This document shows, piece after piece, positions 8,598 through 16,611 of a stretch of DNA of 64,000 nt (position 1 is the stretch's first letter; each line of letters begins with the position of its first letter). Under the pieces are notes generated by a model. The model saw nothing but the letters and a program-made list of their open reading frames with translations. It did not search any database and was not told the origin of the DNA. The stretch is from Halonotius sp046719765 (GTDB taxonomy: Archaea; Halobacteriota; Halobacteria; Halobacteriales; Haloferacaceae), in assembly GCF_046719765.1 (NCBI RefSeq), contig NZ_JABEBY010000014.1:1-64000 (forward strand). The letters are read 5' to 3'. The position numbers and the translations under genes were made by a program.

Positions 8598-9311
8598 ATG
8601 ACAGATGCGTGGGTGAGCCTCTTTTCTGGCGGCAAGGACTCCTCGTGGGCACTGTATCAGGCTCTCGAAGAGGGGTTGCACGTCGAGCGACTGCTGACGG
8701 TGCATCCCTCCGAGGACTCGTATATGTACCATGTCCCCGAAACACAACTCGCCAGCGTTGCCGCCGAGAGCATCGGCATCGATCTCGTCGAAGTCGATCC
8801 CGGCGATCTCGCGGCCGGCGACGCCGACGACTCCGCGGCACAGGGCGATGCCGAACTCGAACCGCTGGAAGCGGCCCTTACTGACCTCACAGACGACATT
8901 GACCTCGCGGGTGTCACCGCCGGAGCCATCGAAAGCGAGTTTCAAACGAATCGGATTCAGGCGATGTGCGACCGCCTCGGGATCGATCTCTTTGCCCCCT
9001 TATGGCAGCGCGATCCCGAGGAACTGGCCGCCGACATGCTGGACGCTGGCTTCGAGATCACGATCCTCCAGGTCGCGGCCTACGGCCTCGACGAATCGTG
9101 GCTCGGTCGCACGCTCGACGCCGACGCCATCGACGACCTCCGCGAACTCAACGACGAGTACGGCGTCCACCTGCTCGGCGAGGGCGGCGAGTTCGAGACC
9201 TTTGTCACTAATGGCCCGCATATGAATCGGCGCATTGAGTTGGAGTACGACACAGAGTGGAACGGCGACAGCGGGCGCGTGCGGATCACTGACGCGAAGT
9301 TGGTCGAGTGA
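8598..9311 (+). CDS. diphthine--ammonia ligase (Dph6, ATP-PPase superfamily)
   Basis: 237 residues. It should carry out the last step of diphthamide synthesis, ATP-dependent amidation of diphthine on elongation factor aEF2. The N-terminal PP-loop SGGKDSS is at 10-16. The C-terminal half has the family block GEGGEFETFVTNGPHM, preceded by LWQRDPEELAADMLDAGFE. Length matches archaeal MJ0570-type proteins. It follows the aldehyde dehydrogenase on the same strand by 44 bases and may be co-transcribed. No other diphthamide gene is in the window. Confidence 0.88.
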   Translation: MTDAWVSLFSGGKDSSWALYQALEEGLHVERLLTVHPSEDSYMYHVPETQLASVAAESIGIDLVEVDPGDLAAGDADDSAAQGDAELEPLEAALTDLTDDIDLAGVTAGAIESEFQTNRIQAMCDRLGIDLFAPLWQRDPEELAADMLDAGFEITILQVAAYGLDESWLGRTLDADAIDDLRELNDEYGVHLLGEGGEFETFVTNGPHMNRRIELEYDTEWNGDSGRVRITDAKLVE

Positions 9312-9347
9312 CCGAGTCAGGAAAAATCAGTCCAGCGAACGTTTTTA

Positions 9348-9367
9348 TGTGATACCGTTGTATCACA
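9348..9367 (+). promoter_or_regulatory. palindromic operator of the RHH/RelE module
   Basis: TGTGATAC (9348-9355) and GTATCACA (9360-9367) form a perfect 8-base inverted repeat with a 4-base spacer. It abuts the TATA element TTTTTAT (about 9342-9348) and ends four bases before the antitoxin ATG. This is the expected place for binding by a ribbon-helix-helix repressor. Confidence 0.7.
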
Positions 9368-9371
9368 GCAT

Positions 9372-9647
9372 ATGAGCACCGAGAGCGAGCAGGGCGACGA
9401 TCGAATGGCGAAGATCAACGTTCGGGTGCCGGAATCGCTCCTTGAGCAGATCGACTCGGCGTGGAAACAGCGCGGTTACGCCAGCAAATCCGAGGCGATC
9501 CGCGACGCGCTCCGTGAGTGGGTCAACGACCCGGCAGCACTCTCCGAGGAGACACTGGCTGCACTCGAAACGAGCCGCGAGCAGGTCGATACCGGCGAAA
9601 CAGTGTCGGCCGCGGAGGCACGCGAGCGATTAGGGCTCGATGACTGA
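9372..9647 (+). CDS. ribbon-helix-helix antitoxin
   Basis: 91 residues. Residues 12-50 carry a ribbon-helix-helix DNA-binding domain: MAKINVRVPESLLEQID, then YASKSEAIRDALREWV. The acidic C-terminus (SRE, TGETVSAAEARERLGLDD) should wrap the toxin. It overlaps the RelE-type toxin by eight bases, showing translational coupling. The ATG at 9372 fits the TATA box; an internal ATG at 9405 (MAKINVRV) would give a shorter but complete RHH domain. A palindrome covers the transcription start, so autoregulation is likely. Confidence 0.85.
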   Translation: MSTESEQGDDRMAKINVRVPESLLEQIDSAWKQRGYASKSEAIRDALREWVNDPAALSEETLAALETSREQVDTGETVSAAEARERLGLDD

Positions 9648-9903
9648 GGTCAGCTACACCGAGAAAGCTATCGACCAGTTGGACAGACTGGAAACCCAGA
9701 CCGCGGATCGAATACTGTCGAAGGTCGACGATGCAGCCGAGTGGCCGGATCATCACCTGACATCACTTCGTGGATTTCCGTACTACAAACTCCGTATCGG
9801 CGACTATCGCGCCATCATCTCGTGGGATCGCAACGATGAGATCCTGCGTGTCGAAGCCGTCGGTCACCGCAGCACGATCTACGACCGACATCTACCGCCC
9901 TGA
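9640..9903 (+). CDS. RelE/ParE family toxin
   Basis: 87 residues. RelE-fold ribosome-dependent mRNase or ParE-type toxin. The pattern VSYTEKAIDQLDRLETQTADRILSKVDDAAEW, then LRGFPYYKLRIGDYRAIISWDRNDEILRVEAVGHRSTIYDR (read as separate beta strands), is characteristic: L-R-x-G-D-Y-R-x-I and a C-terminal H-R-x-x-I-Y. It starts inside the antitoxin (GATGACTGA overlap). The RelE versus ParE split cannot be decided here. Confidence 0.87.
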   Translation: MTEVSYTEKAIDQLDRLETQTADRILSKVDDAAEWPDHHLTSLRGFPYYKLRIGDYRAIISWDRNDEILRVEAVGHRSTIYDRHLPP

Positions 9904-9947
9904 GTCTGCGAGATGCGTTTTTGTTCCTGCGAGCCGTGGAACCGTGT

Positions 9948-10241
9948 ATGACCGATTCGACGCGTCGTGAACAACTGGCCGACCGCCTCGGCGAGGGGCC
10001 AGCAACCGCCAGCGAACTTGCCGACGAGCTCGACACCCCGGTCTCGACGATCTACACCGACATCCAACACGTCGCCCGATCGACGCGCTACGCCGAGGAG
10101 CGGGAGTTTCTCGTCGCGCCTCCGGAGTGTGTGAACTGTGGGTTCAGCGGCTACGATGATCCGATCAACTATCCCTCACGCTGTCCGGAGTGCCGCAGCG
10201 AAAATATCGAGGAAGCGGTCTTCAAGATCGACGCAGAATAA
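9948..10241 (+). CDS. HTH regulator with C-terminal zinc ribbon
   Basis: 97 residues. Residues 5-50 form an HTH (REQLADRLGEGPATASELA, then STIYTDIQHVARS). The C-terminal part is a zinc ribbon with C61-x2-C64 and C79-x2-C82. This architecture is a common archaeal transcriptional regulator type (HTH plus Zn-ribbon). The ATG at 9948 was preferred to an earlier in-frame start at 9921 because of the family-like MTDSTRREQLADRL beginning. It lies 44 bases after the RelE gene on the same strand but its function is probably separate. Confidence 0.8.
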   Translation: MTDSTRREQLADRLGEGPATASELADELDTPVSTIYTDIQHVARSTRYAEEREFLVAPPECVNCGFSGYDDPINYPSRCPECRSENIEEAVFKIDAE

Positions 10242-10274
10242 CGAAAACCGGTCGGTGCGCGCCGGTGCCGACGC

Positions 10275-10967
10275 TCAGGCTGTCGTCTCGACACCAAGCG
10301 CTGCCAGAAGCGTCTCGGCGGCCGCCCCGGAAGAGCCCGGGCCACGGGCGGTGATCAGATCGCCGTCGATGGTGACACTGGTGTCGGCATCGAGTTCGGC
10401 GTCCCAGTTCGCGCCGGCGTCGATGACCTCATCTTCGACCCAGTAGGGGAGTTTTCGGCCGTCATCCATCAGGTCGTGGTCGTCGACGATCCCCTCCTCC
10501 CACTCGTTGGGGAACCCGGTCACATCACGGCCGTCGACGAGATACTCGCCGTCGTCGGTTCGGGTGAAGCCGAGCAGCCCGACAGCGTGACAGACAACAA
10601 GCGCGGTTCCCTCGTCGCCGGCGACGGCGTCAGCCAAGAGGTCGCGGGCGTGGCGATCCATGTTGATGTCCCACATCGTCCCGTGGCCGCCGGGGAAGAC
10701 GACAGCGTCGTAGTCGGCGGCGTCGACGGTGGTGATCGACACCGGGTTCTGGAGGCGGTCGTCGCTGCCATCGCATTCCAGTACCCGTTCGGCGAGTTCC
10801 TCGCCGACCTCCGCGGGGTCGACCGATCGCTCATCGACGACCGGCGGCTCGCCGGTCGGGGTCGCCACGTCAACCTCGACGCCGGCCTCATCAAGCCGGA
10901 GCAGCGGTTCGATACATTCCTCGCCCCAGTAGCCGTGTTCGCTAACGACGAATAGTGCGTTTGCCAT
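10275..10967 (-). CDS. DJ-1/PfpI family protein (type 1 glutamine amidotransferase-like)
   Basis: 230 residues. The DJ-1/PfpI nucleophile elbow is seen as ALVVCHAVG with Cys126, and the family oxyanion segment VVFPGGHGTMWD at residues 89-100. Glu16/Glu17 near HGYWGEE match the conserved acid of this group. Activities in the family include glyoxalase/deglycase, chaperone and protease functions; none can be chosen here. ATG at 10967 follows a GTG at 10970 that would add one residue. It converges on the HTH/zinc-ribbon gene. Confidence 0.8.
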   Translation of the reverse strand: MANALFVVSEHGYWGEECIEPLLRLDEAGVEVDVATPTGEPPVVDERSVDPAEVGEELAERVLECDGSDDRLQNPVSITTVDAADYDAVVFPGGHGTMWDINMDRHARDLLADAVAGDEGTALVVCHAVGLLGFTRTDDGEYLVDGRDVTGFPNEWEEGIVDDHDLMDDGRKLPYWVEDEVIDAGANWDAELDADTSVTIDGDLITARGPGSSGAAAETLLAALGVETTA

Positions 10968-11069
10968 CACTCGTTGTATGCACTCCGGCGTAAAAAGCGG
11001 CGGTTCGGCATAACTGACAGCTTCCGGGACGAGCCCAGCAGCGCGAAGTCACAGTACCGAGCAGTCGGG

Positions 11070-12386
11070 TTAGGCGTTCGGCACCGCGGCGTCGAGTTCC
11101 TCGCGTGCCTTGTCGAGTTCGGTCTGCACAACAAACGTCTCATCGCCCCCGTGGTCGACGACAGCCTCAAGAGCGCGTTTGGTGCCGATCTGTCGGAGGG
11201 CCCACGCGGCTTGGGCGCGGACGTTGGGGTCGTCGTCGGCTTTCAGCGTCTCCGACAGCGGCTTGATCGCGCGGGTGTCGCCGATGAGGCCGAGCGCGCG
11301 GGCGGCCTGTGGGCGAACCACGTCGTTGTCCATCAGCAGCTTGTCGGCCAGCGGCTGGACAGCCCGCTCGTCGCCGATCTCGCCGAGCGCGCGAAAGGTG
11401 ACTTTCTGCAGCGGCGCGTCGCTGTCGGCGTCGACGTACTCGATCAGCGTCTCGACGGCCTCGGTCGCACCCATCTTGCCGAGAATCCGAATGGCGGGTT
11501 TGTCGCGTTTTTCGGCGCGAGCAAGCATCGTCTCGATGGCCTCGTCGGTCGCGGCAACCGGTCCCATGCGTTCAAGCGAATCAAGACAGTGTTCCTCCAT
11601 GAAGTCCGAATCGAGACTGTCGAGAGCCATGAGAACCATGTCCGTGTTGCCGCGCTTTTCGTGTTCCTTGAGCGCGGCCCACTCCATGGGGAAATCTTTG
11701 GTGTGGCCGAGCACGTCGTAGTACCCTTCCGACTGCAGTGTCTCCCGCACCGAGAGGTCGGCCCACTCCTCGGCGGCCTCAATGTCACTGTCGAGTGTGT
11801 CGGTTGCCTCGATCAGCGCGGCGATCGTCTCGTCGTCGGCATCGGGGTCGAGATCGGCTCCCGACACGGCATCGGCCAGCGCGTCAAGCGCGTCGTCGGT
11901 GTCGGCGATGGTTTCAGGCTTGCCTGCGTCGGTGTCGACCTGCTCGGCGACGGCGTCAACAAACGCGGCGACGGCGTCGACGACCTCGCCTTCGCCCTGT
12001 TCGGTCCAGTCGCCGTCGTCGATGGCGGCTGTCGCCGACTCGATAGCGTCAGTCACGTCGTCAGCGTAGGGGCCGCGTGCCGATTCGAGGTCATCGCGGA
12101 GATCGGCAAGCTGGGAGCGAGCTTCCTCGTGAGGGTCGTCGGGCTCCTCGTCGTCCTCGTCAGCCTCCGGCACCGGCGGAATGGCGTCGTCGATGGCGTC
12201 CAGCGTCGCCGCAACGTCGTCGAGCTCGGCCTCCGTTGCTGCGTCATCGAGCGTCTCGGCGGCGGCATCGAGCCGCTCCTCGATATCCTCGGTCGTTGCC
12301 AACTCGGTCGACGCCTCGTCAGTCACGTCGTCAGCGTCGGTTGACGCGGTGTCGGCCTCGTCGGTCGCGTCGTCGCCGTTGCTCAT
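11070..12386 (-). CDS. HEAT-repeat protein with long acidic N-terminus
   Basis: 438 residues. Residues 1-200 are very rich in Asp, Ala, Glu and Thr with helical heptads. Residues 215-430 consist of HEAT (PBS-lyase-like) repeats, for example ALGEIGDERAVQPLADKLL, ALGLIGDTRAIKPLSETLK and ALRQIGTKRALEAVVDH. Such repeats make an alpha-solenoid that binds proteins or, in bilin lyases, chromophores. No partner is identifiable from the neighbourhood. The gene stands between the DJ-1 family gene and the prenyl synthase gene, with 56 bases to the latter's stop. Confidence 0.75.
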   Translation of the reverse strand: MSNGDDATDEADTASTDADDVTDEASTELATTEDIEERLDAAAETLDDAATEAELDDVAATLDAIDDAIPPVPEADEDDEEPDDPHEEARSQLADLRDDLESARGPYADDVTDAIESATAAIDDGDWTEQGEGEVVDAVAAFVDAVAEQVDTDAGKPETIADTDDALDALADAVSGADLDPDADDETIAALIEATDTLDSDIEAAEEWADLSVRETLQSEGYYDVLGHTKDFPMEWAALKEHEKRGNTDMVLMALDSLDSDFMEEHCLDSLERMGPVAATDEAIETMLARAEKRDKPAIRILGKMGATEAVETLIEYVDADSDAPLQKVTFRALGEIGDERAVQPLADKLLMDNDVVRPQAARALGLIGDTRAIKPLSETLKADDDPNVRAQAAWALRQIGTKRALEAVVDHGGDETFVVQTELDKAREELDAAVPNA

Positions 12387-12442
12387 ATGTCACACACTGC
12401 GGGCGATAGTCAAAAGAGCGTTTCCATTGTGCGGTGTCGCCG

Positions 12443-13285
12443 CTATCGCTCGCGGACGACGACAAACTCCGCGAGATCCCGGAGATACGCCGCGGCATCA
12501 GTCTCCGGAAGATCGACAGCATCGAGAGCCTCCAGGGCGCGGTCGGACTGCTCGCGGGCGCGCTGATCGCCTTCCGCAGCCGTCAGCTCCGTGATCTGGA
12601 TCAGCGACGGGCGATCCATCGTCTCGTCTTGGCCGGCGGGCTTCCCGAGAGCAGCGCTGCTGGCGGTCGCATCCAACACGTCATCGCGGATCTGGAAGGC
12701 AACCCCGACCCGTTCGGCGTACTCGCCGAAGGCCTCGACCGTTTCCGGGTCGGCACCGCCGGCGACCGCGCCGAGTTCGGCCGAGGCACGAAACAGCGCG
12801 CCCGTCTTTCGGCGCGCGAGTGTCATGTATTCAGTCTCGGTCGTTGGCCGCGCCGCGAGCTCGGTCGCCTCGCCTTCCCCGAGTTCGACCATCGCATCGG
12901 CGACGATCTCCATGGCGCGCTCGTTGCCGGCAAACAGCGCGAACGCCTCCCCGAGCAGCCCGTCGCTGGCGATGATCGCCGGCCCGTAGCCGTACTCCGC
13001 CCACGCACTCGGCGTCCCCCGGCGGGTATCCGAGCGGTCGATGATGTCGTCGATGACCAAGGAGGCGTTGTGGACAAGCTCGATGCCGGCCGCGAAATCA
13101 ATCGCCTGCTCGCGGTCGCCGCCGACAGCCTCACAGGAAAGGATCGTCACCGCCGGCCGCACCCGCTTGCCGCCGGCGAGGACGACATGACCGAGTTGGT
13201 CGGACAGGGCGTCGGGATCTGCGGCGTCGATGACCGCCTCCAGCCGGTCGTTGACCAGCCCAACCCGACGCTCCAGATACTCCAT
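12443..13285 (-). CDS. polyprenyl (geranylgeranyl/farnesyl) diphosphate synthase
   Basis: 280 residues. Short-chain trans-isoprenyl diphosphate synthase that builds C20 (or C15) chains for archaeal lipids and quinones. Substrate site GGKRVRP at 38-44. The first aspartate-rich motif DDIID is at 79-83, without the two-residue insertion of bacterial FPP synthases, and the second, DDVLD, is at 201-205. The chain-length region before the first motif reads GIELVHNASLVI, lacking bulky aromatics at the key positions, which favours C20. It is somewhat shorter than the 340-residue haloarchaeal IdsA, so it may be a second paralogue. Confidence 0.88.
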   Translation of the reverse strand: MEYLERRVGLVNDRLEAVIDAADPDALSDQLGHVVLAGGKRVRPAVTILSCEAVGGDREQAIDFAAGIELVHNASLVIDDIIDRSDTRRGTPSAWAEYGYGPAIIASDGLLGEAFALFAGNERAMEIVADAMVELGEGEATELAARPTTETEYMTLARRKTGALFRASAELGAVAGGADPETVEAFGEYAERVGVAFQIRDDVLDATASSAALGKPAGQDETMDRPSLIQITELTAAEGDQRAREQSDRALEALDAVDLPETDAAAYLRDLAEFVVVRER

Positions 13286-13339
13286 AGGTTGGGTAGTCGA
13301 CCTGCGGCAAAGTAGGTGACGGAAGGATACCGGTCGGAG

Positions 13340-14569
13340 CTACGACGGTGGGTCGCTGTCGTCAGGGGCCGACGTGTCGCTGGCAGCATCGTCAGACTGC
13401 TCGTCGTCATCTGCCTGCTCGTCGTCACCTGATTGATCGTTGTCGCCGGTGGCATCGACACCCGGCAGCGTGATCAGGTTCTCCCGGCCGATCCGGAGCT
13501 TCGAGACGCGATCCTCGTCGGCCATCGACGACAGCAGCTGTGAGACCTTTGCATCCGACCAGTTTGTCTCCTCGACGATGGCGGCCTGCCGCATCCGCCC
13601 GCCGTTGCGCTCAAGCAGGCGTTCGACCCGCTCGTCGTCGGCCAACAACGAGAGATCTTCCTCGGGTGGGTCGGGCTCAGTTGGTTCCTCGGTCGGCGCG
13701 GCCGCCGCGGGGTCGTCGTCACCGTCACCCGGCAGGACACGCTCGCGGACGGCGATACTGTCGTTGCGGCGCAACAGAACGGCGACGCCGATGATCAGCG
13801 CGGCGAGGATCACCGCGATCCCAACGAACCGAAGCGAGCCGGCACCCAACACCGACTCCTCGAAGGTGATCCGGATGTGGTCGTCGGCGCTAAACCTTCG
13901 CGGCCCCTCGATCTCGACGGTGTTGTCGGCGAACGGAACGTTCGCGCTCGTGATCGCGTAGCCGCGGGGCGTGGTGATACGCAGCACCTGGCCATCCTCA
14001 AGGGTCGACAGCCACGTGCCGCTTGGGGTGCTCAGTGCATCGTTGAACACGAGCTGTTCGTCGCCCGCGTCGGCGAGGAAGTTTGTCCACGTGAACGTCA
14101 GCTCAAGCCGACCGGTCGTCCCGCGGCGAACCGCGTCGTAGCTCGGGTTCTCGACGGTCATCTCCCGGTCGGTGGCCGCGCTGGCGCGGGTGGCGAGATT
14201 CTCATACAGCGCGGCGGTCGGGCCAAAATCAGCCTCGCCGTCGCGGTAGGCGGCCGCAAGCTCGTCGAAGGCAGTCTGCTGGTCGTCGGTTCGGAGATCA
14301 TAGGCGACTGTCACCGTCCAGTCGGCACTCCGATCCGGCTGGAGGGCCACCTCCATCGTCGTCGTCGGCTCGGAAACCCCCTCGGCAGCCAACGCGGCAC
14401 CATCCGAGGTCGTCTGAGCGATCGGCGCGGTTGCGGTGGGGGCGACCGCTGTGTCGATCGATGTCGGCGACGCGGCCGCCCCGGCGTCGGGCGGCACAGC
14501 GGCCGCGGCGGCTGGAGGGGCGACAGCGAGGCAAACGAGGAAAACCACCCCGAGGACAACAAACCGCAT
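13340..14569 (-). CDS. membrane-anchored protein with cytoplasmic winged HTH
   Basis: 409 residues. A signal peptide (MRFVVLGVVFLVCLAVAPPAAAA) is followed by an extracellular domain of about 240 residues, then one membrane helix (FVGIAVILAALIIGVAVLL) and a cytoplasmic acidic linker. A winged helix (VERLLERNGGRMRQAAIVEE, then SDAKVSQLLSSMADEDRV) precedes an acidic tail. This layout is common in haloarchaea and suggests a one-component sensor that links an outer ligand to DNA binding. The ATG at 14569 sits at the signal peptide; upstream open frame is Ser/Val-rich noise overlapping the divergent gene. Starts of the two divergent genes are 121 bases apart, so they may be co-regulated. Confidence 0.75.
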   Translation of the reverse strand: MRFVVLGVVFLVCLAVAPPAAAAAVPPDAGAAASPTSIDTAVAPTATAPIAQTTSDGAALAAEGVSEPTTTMEVALQPDRSADWTVTVAYDLRTDDQQTAFDELAAAYRDGEADFGPTAALYENLATRASAATDREMTVENPSYDAVRRGTTGRLELTFTWTNFLADAGDEQLVFNDALSTPSGTWLSTLEDGQVLRITTPRGYAITSANVPFADNTVEIEGPRRFSADDHIRITFEESVLGAGSLRFVGIAVILAALIIGVAVLLRRNDSIAVRERVLPGDGDDDPAAAAPTEEPTEPDPPEEDLSLLADDERVERLLERNGGRMRQAAIVEETNWSDAKVSQLLSSMADEDRVSKLRIGRENLITLPGVDATGDNDQSGDDEQADDDEQSDDAASDTSAPDDSDPPS

Positions 14570-14690
14570 TACCGGAGCCTCACAGTCGCCGCGGAAAACG
14601 CTTTCTATCACGCCGACGCCGTGACAGGAGCACAGCGAGATCTGTCGCCTGTAGATGGATTTTTGTCGATCCGGCAGAGAGTGCCGATGA

Positions 14691-16010
14691 ATGAGAGCCC
14701 TCCCGCTGTTGCTCGCCGCGCTGTTGGTAACGGCGACGGTCGGTGCCGCCGTGGTGGTACCCGTCGACAGCGACACCACCGGTGTGGCGGCAGCCGATAG
14801 CGACACTACCCCCGCTGCTAGTGCGACCGCACCAACACCGCTACAAGCCACGACCAGTCCGCTACAGGCTACGACCGCCGGCGACCGCACGACTGAGACG
14901 GCCAACGCGACCCCACGAAACGTGTTGCCGCTCGGAGCGAACACAATCGACCGGAGTAGCCTGCGCCGACACCACGTCGACATCGGCCCGGCCGCCGGCT
15001 TTGAGACCGCCGCCGCAACCGATCAGCTTGCGACCGGGGCGATCGAACAAAACCTCTCAACCGACACGGTTGACAACGACCGTCTCGCCGCCAACGTCGA
15101 CGCCATAGCAGCGACGACTGAGCGGCTTCGCCAACGCGAGGCCGCCGCCATCGACGCCTTCGCCGCCGGCGACCGTGAGCCGAAGGCCCTCCTCGAAGAG
15201 TTGGTGGTGATCGGCCAAACTGCCGACCGGCTGCGAGAGCGGGCCGACGTGATCGACGCCCGGATCGAAACCGCCAGCGACGACAGCCAACGCGAACTGA
15301 GCGATCGACTCACCGCCATCGACTACGAGCTCCGGATGCTCGATGGGCCGGTTCGTTCCTACGCTGCGGCCGTGATCCGCGGCGAGCGCCCGGCCGGCCG
15401 GGTGTCGATTCAGGCCGGCGCGGAGAACTTTGAGCTCACAGCCATCGAGGATGGAGCGTACCTCCGAGAGGCCTACCGGTTTGACAATCGCGCGACCGGC
15501 GCTCAGATCACCGCGGCGACCGCCGAGGAGATCGTCGCCGAGCAGTATCCGTGGTTCTGGGAGCAACGCGGCAGCGGCACCTGGAGCATCGGCGGGCCGG
15601 GCTCGCTATCGCTCGTCTCGATCGAGATCGATGAGGGCTCGCTGCGGACGTTTATCGACGGGACGACCGAGCAACGCTTCGTCGAACACCAGCAGATCAC
15701 GTTGGACGAGATCGTTCCCGTAACACGAACGACGAAACGACAGGATGGGTTGGCCGTGACCGTCGACCGCACCTACGTCGGCGGCCCGCTGGATGTGCGC
15801 GTCGTCGACGCCGACACCGGCCAACCGGTCGCCGCCGATGTGTCGGTCGGACAGAACGGCCAGGAAAGTGTCTCTGTCGGGACAACAGGTGACGGCGGTA
15901 GCGTGTGGACGCTGACGCCGCAGGGGACGTTCACGCTCACGATCCTGGCCGAAGACGACTCGGCGGCGTTCGTCGAACTCACCCCACAGGACGCCGATAG
16001 CGTGCTGTAG
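14691..16010 (+). CDS. secreted protein of unknown function
   Basis: 439 residues. A signal peptide (MRALPLLLAALLVTATVGAAVVV) precedes a Ser/Thr/Ala-rich stalk (residues 25-75), a helical region with repeated Arg/Glu/Asp (ERLRQREAAAIDAFAAGDREPKA, split by loops), and beta-rich segments towards the C-terminus including GPLDVRVVDADTGQPVAADVSV, which looks like a carboxypeptidase-regulatory or Ig-like fold. No C-terminal membrane anchor is seen. It is divergent from the membrane HTH gene and is followed by a pilin 44 bases downstream, so the three may form a surface-structure locus. Function unknown. Confidence 0.65.
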   Translation: MRALPLLLAALLVTATVGAAVVVPVDSDTTGVAAADSDTTPAASATAPTPLQATTSPLQATTAGDRTTETANATPRNVLPLGANTIDRSSLRRHHVDIGPAAGFETAAATDQLATGAIEQNLSTDTVDNDRLAANVDAIAATTERLRQREAAAIDAFAAGDREPKALLEELVVIGQTADRLRERADVIDARIETASDDSQRELSDRLTAIDYELRMLDGPVRSYAAAVIRGERPAGRVSIQAGAENFELTAIEDGAYLREAYRFDNRATGAQITAATAEEIVAEQYPWFWEQRGSGTWSIGGPGSLSLVSIEIDEGSLRTFIDGTTEQRFVEHQQITLDEIVPVTRTTKRQDGLAVTVDRTYVGGPLDVRVVDADTGQPVAADVSVGQNGQESVSVGTTGDGGSVWTLTPQGTFTLTILAEDDSAAFVELTPQDADSVL

Positions 16011-16023
16011 TCGGCAGCGAGGA

Positions 16024-16030
16024 TTTTTAT
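16024..16030 (+). promoter_or_regulatory. TATA element of the pilin gene
   Basis: TTTTTAT lies 24 bases before the ATG at 16055. It decides the pilin start, which includes an unusual repeated leader. Confidence 0.6.
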
Positions 16031-16054
16031 CGGAAGCCACAGCCAGCGACCCCC

Positions 16055-16588
16055 ATGGGTGGCGGCAGCCGCGCATGTGGTGACAGCTGTGGCGCGAGGG
16101 ACGGTGACAGCCAAGGAGCGAGGTGTGATGACAGCCGCGGCGCGAGTGCCGTTGTCGCCGTTGTCGTGCTCTGTGGGCTAACTGTTATCCTCGCATCGGT
16201 GGTCGCTGGAGGGTTGACAGGCCTCTACGAGCGCGCGGAGCCGACGCCGACGGCCGCGATGAGCCTCGCGGTCGACGGGGAGACACTGACGTTGACCCAC
16301 ACCCACGGCGACCCGCTCGATGTACGGGCCCTCCGGATGGTCGTCAGCGTCGACGGCGAGCCGCTCCGCCATCAGCCGCCGGTGCCGTTCTTTTCAGCAT
16401 CCGGCTTCGATCCGGGACCAACCGGGCCGTTCAACAGTGCCAGCGATCCGGAATGGACGGTCGGCGAGTCGGCCAGTCTGACGCTCGCCGGGACAAACTC
16501 GCCGACGATCAAGCCGGGGTCGACGGTGACCGTCGAGCTGTATCAGGACGACACCCGGATCGTGACAACCGAGGCGACAGCGCGCTAG
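16055..16588 (+). CDS. type IV pilin-like protein with repeated leader
   Basis: 177 residues. An archaeal prepilin processing motif RGAS (residues 28-31) leads into the hydrophobic helix SAVVAVVVLCGLTVILASVV, and the mature part is beta-rich, as in haloarchaeal pilins (usually RGVSPVIG-type N-termini). PibD would be expected to cut between G and A. The leader is strange: residues 8-31 are three consecutive 8-residue units, CGDSCGAR, DGDSQGAR and CDDSRGAS. The TATA element at 16024 supports the ATG at 16055. It follows the secreted protein gene by 44 bases. The helix lacks the usual P-V-I-G, so it may be a minor pilin. Confidence 0.75.
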   Translation: MGGGSRACGDSCGARDGDSQGARCDDSRGASAVVAVVVLCGLTVILASVVAGGLTGLYERAEPTPTAAMSLAVDGETLTLTHTHGDPLDVRALRMVVSVDGEPLRHQPPVPFFSASGFDPGPTGPFNSASDPEWTVGESASLTLAGTNSPTIKPGSTVTVELYQDDTRIVTTEATAR

Positions 16589-16611
16589 CAAAATCGGTCG
16601 AGCCCACCAGC

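Noticed and set aside
10974..12344. 456-codon frame opposite the HEAT-repeat gene
   Set aside because: Its sequence is a Val/Gly/Arg-rich mirror of a highly acidic gene and overlaps it fully.
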